From the NCBI GenBank assembly GCA_955652195.1, contig CATPBC010000224.1, forward strand, positions 1-22,096: a stretch of DNA of 22,096 nt, read 5' to 3'. A program made the translations under genes and the position numbers. The notes beneath the pieces are model-generated. The model searched no databases. It saw only the letters and a program-made list of their open reading frames with translations, and was not told the origin of the DNA. The stretch comes from an uncultured Xanthobacteraceae bacterium. Its GTDB lineage: Bacteria > Pseudomonadota > Alphaproteobacteria > Rhizobiales > Xanthobacteraceae. Shown one piece after another: positions 15,261-22,096 of this stretch. Numbering within the stretch: the first letter of the stretch is position 1; each line of letters starts with the position of its first letter.

Positions 15261-15998
15261 ATGTTTGAACTCACCGGAAGGACGGCGCTGGTGACCGGGG
15301 CGACCGGCACGATCGGGGCCACGATTGCGCGCAGCCTTCACGACCAAGGCGCCACGGTCGCAATTTCAGGAACGCGGCGCGAGGTCCTCGATCGGCTCGC
15401 AACCGAACTCGGCGAGCGCGTGCATGTTCTGCCCTGTAACCTTGCCGATGCGGCCGAGACCGAAGCGCTGGTGCCGCGCGTGGAAGAGGCAATGGGACAG
15501 CTCGATATTCTGGTCGCCAATGCCGGGATCACCCGCGATAATTTGCTGGTGCAGCTACGCGATGAGGACTGGGAGCAAGTCATCGCCGTCAATCTGTCCG
15601 CCACGTTCCGGCTGGCGCGCGCCGCGCTGCGCGGGATGATGCGGCGGCGTTTTGGGCGCGTGATCGCCATCACGTCCGTCGTGGGCACGACCGGCAATCC
15701 CGGCCAGGCCAATTATGTCGCCGCCAAAGCCGGCATCGCCGGCATGATCAAGGCCATGGCGCAGGAATATGCCAAGCGCGGCGTTACCGCCAATTGCGTG
15801 GCGCCTGGATTCATCGTCACGCCGATGACGGACAAGCTCAACGACAAGCAACGGGAAACCATCGTCGCAAAAATTCCGGCAAGCCGCGCCGGCACCCCAG
15901 CCGAGGTCGCTGCGGCTGTCGTGTTTCTCGCTTCGAACGAGGCCGGCTACGTGACCGGCCAAACGTTGCATGTGAATGGCGGAATGGCCATGATTTGA
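15261..15998 (+). CDS. fabG: 3-oxoacyl-ACP reductase FabG
   Basis: A protein of 245 residues. It is the NADPH-dependent reductase of the fatty-acid cycle. NAG is at 87-89, catalytic Ser 139 is in AITSVVG, and YVAAK carries Tyr 152 and Lys 156. The C-terminal GYVTGQTLHVNGGMAMI is typical of FabG. The cofactor glycine motif reads TGATGTIG (12-19): Thr 17 stands where the TGxxxGxG consensus has its second glycine. Context between fabD and acpP fixes the assignment among SDRs. A 224-nt gap follows before acpP and probably holds the acpP promoter, though I see no convincing -35/-10 pair there. Confidence 0.96.
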   Translation: MFELTGRTALVTGATGTIGATIARSLHDQGATVAISGTRREVLDRLATELGERVHVLPCNLADAAETEALVPRVEEAMGQLDILVANAGITRDNLLVQLRDEDWEQVIAVNLSATFRLARAALRGMMRRRFGRVIAITSVVGTTGNPGQANYVAAKAGIAGMIKAMAQEYAKRGVTANCVAPGFIVTPMTDKLNDKQRETIVAKIPASRAGTPAEVAAAVVFLASNEAGYVTGQTLHVNGGMAMI

Positions 15999-16222
15999 AC
16001 GCGGTAGCAGATGGCGGGGGCGAGATGTCGGCGCGCTGGTCAACCGTTTTGAAGTGTGGTAACCGAACCGAACTCGGGCTGGGGGAGCCGGAATCCCGGA
16101 GCGCCGGGCGCTACGTCCGCCTCTGATCGGTGTCGACCCACGGCTGTCGGCAAGTTCAATGAAGTATTTGGACAGAATCGAAGCGAGCTTGACGGGTCGC
16201 GTTGCAAGATGAGGTTGGAACG

Positions 16223-16462
16223 ATGAGTGATATTGGCGAGCGCGTGAAAAAAATCGTCGTGGAACATCTCGGCGTCGAGCCGGATAAAGTGACCGAGAAC
16301 GCCAGCTTCATCGATGACCTCGGCGCCGACAGTCTCGACACGGTCGAGCTCGTCATGGCCTTTGAGGAAGAATTTGGCTGCGAGATCCCCGACGACGCCG
16401 CCGAAACGATTTTGACCGTTGGCGACGCGATCAAATTTCTTGAAAAAAACGCCAAGAGCTGA
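16223..16462 (+). CDS. acpP: Acyl carrier protein
   Basis: A protein of 79 residues, acidic. The phosphopantetheine attachment site is Ser 37 in [18 protein letters not shown]. The first helix [18 protein letters not shown] and the C-terminal [12 protein letters not shown] are classical. ACP carries the growing acyl chain between the Fab enzymes. The frame is open upstream to 16202, but ATG 16223 with AGGTTGG before it is the family start. An intrinsic-terminator-like hairpin directly follows the stop, as expected for a gene expressed far above its neighbours. Confidence 0.98.
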   Translation: MSDIGERVKKIVVEHLGVEPDKVTENASFIDDLGADSLDTVELVMAFEEEFGCEIPDDAAETILTVGDAIKFLEKNAKS

Positions 16463-16465
16463 CCG

Positions 16466-16487
16466 GTCGGGATCGCCCGGTATTTTT
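16466..16487 (+). terminator. Intrinsic terminator-like hairpin after acpP
   Basis: GTCGGG (16466-16471) pairs with CCCGGT (16476-16481) around an ATCG tetraloop, with four GC pairs and two G-U pairs, followed by ATTTTTG. A competing fold pairs ACCGG (16462-16466) with CCGGT (16477-16481). It lies 3 nt past the acpP stop and about 90 nt before fabF. It is probably leaky, since fabF has no obvious promoter in the short gap. Confidence 0.6.
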
Positions 16488-16575
16488 GCATGATCGATAT
16501 GGACTGCCGTAACCGCCGCATATTCCTATATGCGGTGGGACGACATTCGGACTGCGTTTAGCGGGAGCGCCCTCG

Positions 16576-17841
16576 ATGAGACGCGTGGTTGTCACGGGGC
16601 TCGGATTGGTGACGCCGCTCGCCTGCGGGATCGAGCAAACCTGGCAGCGACTGCTCGCCGGGCAAAGCGGCATCAAACGCATAGAAAAATTCGACGTATC
16701 CGACATCGCCTGCAAGATTGCCGGCCAGGTCCCGCGCGGTAACGGCTCGGCCGGAGCCTTTAATCCTGACGATTGGATGGAGCCCAAAGAGCAGCGCAAG
16801 GTCGATGATTTCATTGTCTTTGCCTTGGCTGCAGCCACGCAGGCGCTCGACGATGCGGGATGGCACCCGCGAGAACATGCCGATCAGATCACTAGCGGCG
16901 TTCTAATCGGATCCGGAATCGGCGGCGTCGAGGGGATCGCAGAGACGGCGTTGTTGTTACGCGACCGCGGACCGCGGCGCGTGTCGCCTTTCTTCATACC
17001 CGGCCGGCTCATCAATCTCGCGTCCGGCTATGTATCGATCAACCATTCGCTCAAGGGACCCAATCATGCCGTGGTCACCGCTTGTTCCACAGGCGCGCAT
17101 GCAATTGGCGACGCCGGCCGGCTGATTGCGCTTGGCGATGCCGATGTGATGGTGGCAGGCGGGACGGAGTCGCCTGTCAACAGGATTTCGCTTGCCGGAT
17201 TCGCGGCGTGCCGCGCGTTGTCGACCGGCTTCAACGAGACGCCAGAGCGCGCCTCGCGGCCGTACGACCGCGATCGCGATGGATTTGTCATGGGCGAAGG
17301 CGCGGGCGCCGTCGTGCTCGAGGAAAACGATCACGCCAAAAAACGCGGTGCGCGTATTTACGGCGAGCTTGTCGGCTACGGTCTTTCTGGGGATGCCTAC
17401 CATATCACCGCTCCGGCGGAGGACGGCGACGGTGCATTCCGCTGCATGACTGCCGCAATGCGCCGCGCCGGCATTTCTCCAGCCGACATCGACTACATCA
17501 ACGCGCATGGCACCTCGACTCCGCTTGGCGACGAGATCGAGCTCAAGGCTGTCGAGCGGCTTGTCGGTAATGCAGCGGCCCATATCGCGATGTCGTCAAC
17601 CAAATCCTCGATTGGTCACCTTCTCGGCGCCGCGGGCGCGGTCGAAGCGATTTTCTGTCTACTCGCGATGCGTGATGGCGTGGTGCCACCGACCATCAAT
17701 CTCGACAATCCGTCGATTGCAACCGCGATCGACCTTGTGCCGTATAAAGCGCAGCAACGACCAGTAAACGTCACGCTGTCGAATTCATTCGGATTCGGCG
17801 GCACGAACGCTTCGCTGGTTTTCCGCAAAGTAACGCACTAA
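16576..17841 (+). CDS. fabF: 3-oxoacyl-ACP synthase II FabF
   Basis: A protein of 421 residues. A condensing enzyme that elongates acyl-ACP with malonyl-ACP. The Cys-His-His triad is visible: Cys 170 in VVTACSTGAHAIGDA, His 311 in NAHGTSTPLGD, and His 348 in SSIGHLLGAAG. The C-terminal NSFGFGGTNASLVF is the usual glycine loop. Length and position after acpP support FabF rather than FabB. The 113-nt gap from acpP contains the terminator-like hairpin, so fabF may be transcribed by read-through or from a promoter I cannot identify. Confidence 0.97.
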   Translation: MRRVVVTGLGLVTPLACGIEQTWQRLLAGQSGIKRIEKFDVSDIACKIAGQVPRGNGSAGAFNPDDWMEPKEQRKVDDFIVFALAAATQALDDAGWHPREHADQITSGVLIGSGIGGVEGIAETALLLRDRGPRRVSPFFIPGRLINLASGYVSINHSLKGPNHAVVTACSTGAHAIGDAGRLIALGDADVMVAGGTESPVNRISLAGFAACRALSTGFNETPERASRPYDRDRDGFVMGEGAGAVVLEENDHAKKRGARIYGELVGYGLSGDAYHITAPAEDGDGAFRCMTAAMRRAGISPADIDYINAHGTSTPLGDEIELKAVERLVGNAAAHIAMSSTKSSIGHLLGAAGAVEAIFCLLAMRDGVVPPTINLDNPSIATAIDLVPYKAQQRPVNVTLSNSFGFGGTNASLVFRKVTH

Positions 17842-17851
17842 TGCGCTGTTT

Positions 17852-17864
17852 TGGCGGTCCGCCA
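17852..17864. repeat. Small palindrome after fabF
   Basis: TGGCGGTCCGCCA is a perfect palindrome around a central base, 10 nt past the fabF stop. It could form a 5-bp hairpin. No T-tract follows, so a terminator role is doubtful. Confidence 0.3.
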
Positions 17865-17992
17865 CATTTGTTCCGCACTCGCCTGCGATTGACGTTCTGT
17901 GTGGCCGGATACGACGGAATTCACCAACAAAGCGTATCTGAGCTTCGCGCTTTCATCGCAAAGTCGACCATGCGAGTCGCAAGATTGGATGT

Positions 17993-19342
17993 GTGGCGGT
18001 GACAGGAGCTAGCACTCCGCCGAATGGCGAACAGCGCGCCGGCCCATCCTTACGCTCCAGTCCGGCAGAGATTGGCGCGAGCCCGGCCAACAACCCGTTA
18101 TCTCTTTCGGCGGCGAATCCGACCAGCGCCGCGGCCGGAAGTCTCAGCCGGAGCGAGGCCAAACGCATGCCGCGGAGCCCGCGAGCAGCCATCGAGCCCG
18201 ACAGGGTCGATTTACCGGCGCGCCGCTCAGCGAGCGCACGGCATCCGCTCATTATCATTGGCAATGCGGTTATCAGCGCCTTCGTGCTTGTGGCTTTGGC
18301 GGCCGGCGTTGCGCTGTTTGTTGGCAAACAGCGCTTCGAGGCGGCGGGCCCGCTGCCGGCAGACCGTATCGTGAATATCCCGCGCGGCTCCGGAATGCGC
18401 GATATCGCCGATATTCTTTCCCGCGATGGTGTGATCGATCAATCTTGGCTATTCATCGGCGGCGTGCTCGTGCTCAAGGCGCGCGAGGATCTCAAGGCCG
18501 GCGAATACGAATTCAAAGCACATTCAACTATGCGCGACGTGGTCGCCACAATTGTCGAAGGCAAGGTGGTCGCGCATCAGGTCAGCCTTCCCGAAGGACT
18601 AACGTCACAGCAGATCGTTGCGCGCTTGTTGCAAGACGATGTTCTGGCGGGCGATATCAAGGAAATCCCGCGCGAAGGCAGCTTGCTGCCCGACACCTAT
18701 AACTTCGCGCGCGGTATAAATCGCGAGCAAATGATCCAACGCATGCAGCAAGCACAACTGCGGCTGCTGCGCGAGGTGTGGGATCATCGCTCGCCGGACC
18801 TTCCGCTCAAGACGCCGGAGCAACTTGTTGTTCTTGCCTCGCTGGTCGAGAAGGAGACCGGCAAACCTGATGAACGTAGCCGCGTCGCCGCCGTATTCGT
18901 CAACCGGCTCAAGCAAAAGATGAGGCTGCAGTCCGATCCGACAATCATTTATGGGCTGGTGGGCGGCAAGGGCACGCTCGGACGTCCGATCATGAAGAGC
19001 GAAATCGAACAACCGACGCCATACAATACTTACGTCATCGACGGATTACCCCCCGGGCCCATTGCCAATCCCGGCCGGGCTTCGCTGGAAGCGGCTGCTA
19101 ACCCGGCGCGCACGCGCGAACTGTATTTCGTCGCCGATGGCACCGGCGGCCATGTCTTCGCTGAAACCTACGAGCAGCACCAGAGGAACGTCACGCGGCT
19201 GCGGTCGATCGAATCCGATCAGAAGGACCAAGTCCCGATCGAAGACCAGATGGCAGCGCCGTCGGCACCGGCCGCTGTGGCTGCGCCATCGTCGGCGCCA
19301 TCCCGCGGTACGCCCAAGCCTCGTCTGCCGGCTGCCCACTGA
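17993..19342 (+). CDS. mltG: Endolytic transglycosylase MltG
   Basis: About 449 residues. A membrane-anchored lytic transglycosylase (YceG family) that cuts nascent peptidoglycan and is thought to release or terminate glycan strands. A long basic, Ser/Pro/Ala-rich cytoplasmic N-terminus (about 1-83) leads to one membrane segment at about 85-110. A LysM-like region follows, then the catalytic core. The LVEKETGKPDERSRVAAVF motif holds the catalytic glutamate (286 or 288), and LQSDPTIIYGL and YNTYVIDGLPPGPIANPGRAS are family hallmarks. The start is uncertain: GTG 17993, GTG 17999 or ATG 18167. The position after fabF mirrors the E. coli fabF-pabC-mltG order without pabC. The C-terminal 45 residues are Pro/Ala-rich. 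Confidence 0.94.
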   Translation: MAVTGASTPPNGEQRAGPSLRSSPAEIGASPANNPLSLSAANPTSAAAGSLSRSEAKRMPRSPRAAIEPDRVDLPARRSASARHPLIIIGNAVISAFVLVALAAGVALFVGKQRFEAAGPLPADRIVNIPRGSGMRDIADILSRDGVIDQSWLFIGGVLVLKAREDLKAGEYEFKAHSTMRDVVATIVEGKVVAHQVSLPEGLTSQQIVARLLQDDVLAGDIKEIPREGSLLPDTYNFARGINREQMIQRMQQAQLRLLREVWDHRSPDLPLKTPEQLVVLASLVEKETGKPDERSRVAAVFVNRLKQKMRLQSDPTIIYGLVGGKGTLGRPIMKSEIEQPTPYNTYVIDGLPPGPIANPGRASLEAAANPARTRELYFVADGTGGHVFAETYEQHQRNVTRLRSIESDQKDQVPIEDQMAAPSAPAAVAAPSSAPSRGTPKPRLPAAH

Positions 19343-19438
19343 CTCTCGGTAATTCGATCAAGCCCAATGCTTGTGACCGTGAAGCGCCGCCGGTAAGTTC
19401 GGGCACGTTGTTCACGATTGCTGGCGGGGTTTGGCTCC

Positions 19439-20326
19439 ATGGCGCTTTCGAGCATGACCGGGTTTGCTCGCGGCCATGGTGTGTCCGGTCCTTATGCCTG
19501 GGCCTGGGAGATAAAATCCGTCAACGGTAAAGGGCTTGATCTGCGGCTGCGGACGCCGCCCGGCTGGGATGCAATCGAAGTCCCGGTCCGTGCCCGGGTC
19601 GCCGAGACGCTAACGCGAGGCTCGGTGCAGGCGAATCTGACGGTTGAACGCAGCGACGCGGTGCCGACGGTCCGAGTAAATACCGCGGTTCTCGATGCAA
19701 TCCTGGCCGCGGTGCGCCAATTCGGGACAAAGATCGAAACCTCCCCACCTTCGCTCGACGGCTTATTGGCCCTTAAAGGCGTGATCGAAATCGCCGACAC
19801 CGAGGAGAATGAGGATCAGCGGCGCGCCGCCGAAAGCGCGGTGGTTGCCGGTTTTGCCAGCGCTATTGCGGCACTCGCCGAGATGCGCCGCAGTGAAGGC
19901 GCTGCGCTGGGCCGCGTCCTGGCGCTCCGGCTTGACGAAATAGCCGCGCTGGCCGAGCGCGCCGAGCGCGCGCCGGGGCGCCGGCCTGACGCCATTCGCG
20001 CGCGGCTCGCCGATCAGGTCGCCACGCTGCTCGCCCAATCGGAACGGTTCGATCCCGACCGGCTGCACCAGGAAGCGATCATGATTGCGGCCAAGGCCGA
20101 CGTGCGCGAGGAGCTTGACCGCCTTGCCGCCCATACGGCTGCGGCCCGGCATCTCATCGAAGCGGGCGGGTCGATCGGCCGGCGCCTCGATTTTCTCGCT
20201 CAGGAGTTTAATCGCGAAGCCAATACGCTGTGCGCCAAAGCGAATGATGTTGAGCTCACTAATATCGGCTTGGAGCTCAAGGCCGCGGTCGAGCAATTTC
20301 GCGAGCAGGTCCAGAACGTGGAATAA
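19439..20326 (+). CDS. yicC: YicC family protein (endoribonuclease family)
   Basis: A protein of 295 residues. It starts MALSSMTGFAR and continues WEIKSVNGKGLDLRLR, both hallmarks of the YicC N-terminal domain. It ends with the DUF1732-type segment EAGGSIGRRLDFLAQEFNREANTLCAKANDVELTNIGLELKAAVEQFREQVQN, given here in abbreviated order of motifs. E. coli YicC has been described as an endoribonuclease acting on small RNA. The frame is open from 19418, but ATG 19439 matches the family start. It is directly followed by gmk after 2 nt, a frequent pairing (yicC/yloC with gmk), which suggests a single transcript. Confidence 0.95.
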   Translation: MALSSMTGFARGHGVSGPYAWAWEIKSVNGKGLDLRLRTPPGWDAIEVPVRARVAETLTRGSVQANLTVERSDAVPTVRVNTAVLDAILAAVRQFGTKIETSPPSLDGLLALKGVIEIADTEENEDQRRAAESAVVAGFASAIAALAEMRRSEGAALGRVLALRLDEIAALAERAERAPGRRPDAIRARLADQVATLLAQSERFDPDRLHQEAIMIAAKADVREELDRLAAHTAAARHLIEAGGSIGRRLDFLAQEFNREANTLCAKANDVELTNIGLELKAAVEQFREQVQNVE

Positions 20327-20328
20327 CC

Positions 20329-20985
20329 ATGGGATCGGCGCAGCGAAATCAAAACAGCAAAATCGCTCGTCGCGGGCTGATGCTGGTGCTGTCCTCGCCA
20401 TCAGGCGCCGGCAAAACGACGCTGTCACGCCTATTGCTGCGCTCGGACCGCAAGGTCGAGCTTTCGATCTCGGTGACTACCCGCCCCAAACGCCGCGGCG
20501 AGATCGATGGCCGCGATTATCATTTCATCGAGCGCGGTCGCTTCGACGACATGGTCGCCCGCGGCGAACTTCTGGAATGGGCGGAAGTGTTCGGCCATCG
20601 CTATGGCACGCCGCGCGCGCCGGTGATCAAGGCTTTGCACGCGGGCCGCGATGTTTTGTTCGACATCGATTGGCAAGGCACGCAGCAACTGCGCGAGAAA
20701 GCGCGCACGGATCTTGTCAGCGTATTCATCCTGCCGCCGACGGCGAAAGAGCTGGAGCGCCGGCTTAAGCGGCGCGCCCAGGACAGCAAGACGGTGATCG
20801 GCTCGCGCATGGCGAAAGCAGCCGGCGAAATGAGCCATTGGCCGGAATACGATTATGTCATCGTCAATCGCGACAAACGCGAAGCCTTTGCCGAATTGCG
20901 CGCGATCCTTGCCGCGGAGCGGCTCAAGCGCGAACGCCAGATCGGTCTGTCCGATTTCGTGCGTCGGCTGCAAGCCAAGCTTTAA
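20329..20985 (+). CDS. gmk: Guanylate kinase
   Basis: A protein of 218 residues. It phosphorylates GMP to GDP. The P-loop SSPSGAGKTT is at 22-31, preceded by a short basic extension. SVTTRPKRRGEIDGRDYHFI is the GMP-binding segment, and VLFDIDWQGTQQL follows. The ATG lies 2 nt after the yicC stop. An internal start at Met 18 (MLVLSSPSG) is possible but would trim the family N-terminus closely. After gmk, 117 nt without a gene precede the GAF-domain gene; a short GCCG...CGGC inverted repeat with five T in its loop occurs there, but it is not a proper terminator. Confidence 0.97.
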   Translation: MGSAQRNQNSKIARRGLMLVLSSPSGAGKTTLSRLLLRSDRKVELSISVTTRPKRRGEIDGRDYHFIERGRFDDMVARGELLEWAEVFGHRYGTPRAPVIKALHAGRDVLFDIDWQGTQQLREKARTDLVSVFILPPTAKELERRLKRRAQDSKTVIGSRMAKAAGEMSHWPEYDYVIVNRDKREAFAELRAILAAERLKRERQIGLSDFVRRLQAKL

Positions 20986-21102
20986 GATCGGATAGCCGCC
21001 CGTTTTTACGGCGTCGATGGAGCATCTTCGTCGAACTCACATTGGGCGATGTTTGGGTGTAGATTGATCGACGTATGGCTTGTCGACTCGTTCAGGAAGC
21101 TC

Positions 21103-22096
21103 ATGAAACGGCGCTCCAAAGCAAGCGGCGCAAAGCCCAAAACACGACGCCGCAAGGCGGTGACGCTCAAGCGCCGCAATGCGCCGAAGAGCGTGGTTCG
21201 TCGCAGTAAACAACTCGATGATCGCAGCGAGCTGAACGAAGCGTTGGAGCAGCAGGCGGCCACCGCTGAAGTACTCCAAATTATCAGCCGCTCGAACTTC
21301 GATTTAACAGCGGTGCTCAGTACGCTCGTCGAGTCTGCGGCCCGCCTGTGCGAGGCCGACATGGCGGCCATTTCACGACCGAGGGGAGACGTGTTCGAGC
21401 ATCTCACCTCCTATGGTTATTCGCCCAAGCACAGCGAATTCATGAAAACGCATCCAATCCCTTCGGATCGTGGTTCAGCGTCGGGGCGAGCCGTTCTTGA
21501 GCGAAGGCCAGTTCACATCCGGGATATTCGTGACGATCCGGAATACACGCTGGACGACAAGAATAGATTTGATGTGCGGACGATGCTCGGCGTGCCGCTT
21601 ATGCGTGAGGGAACCGCAATCGGTGTGATCGTCTTACAGCGCAGGGCAGTGCGTCCGTTCACCGACAAACAGATCGCGCTGGTTACTACATTCGCTGCCC
21701 AGGCCGTGATCGCCATCGAGAACGCGCGGCTGCTCAATGAATTGCGGCAATCGCTCGAACAGCAGACGGCCACAGCGGACGTGCTGCGCGTCATCAGCAG
21801 TTCGCCGGGCGAATTAGAACCCGTATTCCAGGCGATGCTGGAGAATGCAACGCGTATCTGCGGGGCCAAATTTGGCAACCTTTGGCTTGCCAAAGACGGC
21901 GGTTTCCAACTAGCCGCGACTTATGGCCTACCCCCCGAATACCAGGATCAAGTTCAGCTCAACGTTGTCCTTTATCCCGGTCCGACAGTGCCGATCGCCC
22001 GCGCCGCAAGTACTCGCGAACCGGTCCATATTCTCGACCTACGCACGGACCCTTCCTACATCGAGCGCGAACCAATCGCTACAGTTGGCATCGAAC
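21103..22096 (+). CDS. Tandem-GAF sensor protein, probable histidine kinase, 3' end missing
   Basis: The frame is open from ATG 21103 to the window end (331 residues so far, no stop), with AGGA 5 nt upstream. An Arg/Lys-rich N-terminus (1-36) leads to a helix (about 40-62). GAF domain 1 spans about 65-205, and a second helix runs from about 208 to 233. GAF domain 2 starts at about 235 and is cut by the edge. Each GAF is introduced by the same helical module: QQAATAEVLQIISRS at 50-64 and QQTATADVLRVISSS at 220-234. This architecture is common in large multi-GAF sensor kinases and cyclases of Bradyrhizobium-type bacteria. The output domain is not in the window, so kinase is an inference. No signal peptide or membrane segment is seen; it is probably cytoplasmic. 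Confidence 0.8.
   Translation, partial: MKRRSKASGAKPKTRRRKAVTLKRRNAPKSVVRRSKQLDDRSELNEALEQQAATAEVLQIISRSNFDLTAVLSTLVESAARLCEADMAAISRPRGDVFEHLTSYGYSPKHSEFMKTHPIPSDRGSASGRAVLERRPVHIRDIRDDPEYTLDDKNRFDVRTMLGVPLMREGTAIGVIVLQRRAVRPFTDKQIALVTTFAAQAVIAIENARLLNELRQSLEQQTATADVLRVISSSPGELEPVFQAMLENATRICGAKFGNLWLAKDGGFQLAATYGLPPEYQDQVQLNVVLYPGPTVPIARAASTREPVHILDLRTDPSYIEREPIATVGIE

Noticed and set aside
16189..16194. TTGACG as an acpP -35 box
   Set aside because: It is only about 30 nt from the acpP ATG, and no -10-like hexamer occurs at proper spacing before the start.
1..22096. CRISPR array, prophage, toxin-antitoxin, defence or biosynthetic island
   Set aside because: Almost all of the window is assigned to recognised housekeeping genes, and no regularly spaced repeats, integrase, transposase or defence-type domains were seen.

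Overview
The window reads as a chromosomal housekeeping segment of a GC-rich alphaproteobacterium. It most resembles Hyphomicrobiales (Rhizobiales), near the Bradyrhizobium / Xanthobacteraceae-type lineages. This rests on protein wording I recognise (the GAF-repeat sensor, DnaB, MltG and the YfgM-like protein) and on gene order (rpsF-rpsR-rplI ... dnaB-alr-radA-cvpA-purF; fabD-fabG-acpP-fabF-mltG; yicC-gmk). I could not run any search, so the taxonomic call is by recognition only.

Layout. (1) 1-331: no gene. It holds two REP/BIME-like stem-loops in inverted orientation, then the leader of the first gene. (2) 332-3113, plus strand: a YfgM-like membrane-anchored TPR protein, a Pro/Ala-rich lipoprotein with C-terminal repeats, and the ribosome-assembly GTPase Der. 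This is the yfgM-(bamB)-der neighbourhood, with a non-propeller lipoprotein in the middle position. (3) 3140-5943, minus strand: a tightly coupled cvpA-purF-SDR operon. (4) 6125-10204, minus strand: dnaB, alr, radA; alr and radA overlap. (5) 10464-12559: a divergent pair, cfa (minus) and a short monohaem c-type cytochrome-like protein (plus), lying between dnaB and rplI. (6) 12585-13934, minus strand: rpsF-rpsR-rplI, with a structured leader upstream. (7) 14280-17841, plus strand: fatty-acid synthesis genes fabD, fabG, acpP, fabF, with an intrinsic-terminator-like hairpin directly after acpP. (8) 17993-20985, plus strand: mltG, yicC, gmk. (9) 21103-end: the 5' part of a large tandem-GAF sensor protein, cut by the window edge.

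How the genes work together: the window combines translation (S6, S18, L9, Der), replication and repair (DnaB, RadA), nucleotide supply (PurF, Gmk), type II fatty-acid synthesis and lipid modification (FabD, FabG, ACP, FabF, Cfa), and peptidoglycan metabolism (Alr, MltG).

I found no CRISPR array, prophage, toxin-antitoxin pair, transposase, tRNA or rRNA. I also found no convincing new multi-gene system. The most interesting signals are small-scale: the inverted REP-like pair, the rpsF leader structure, the synonymous-diverged repeat in the lipoprotein, the acpP terminator, and altered motif residues in PurF, RadA and FabG.
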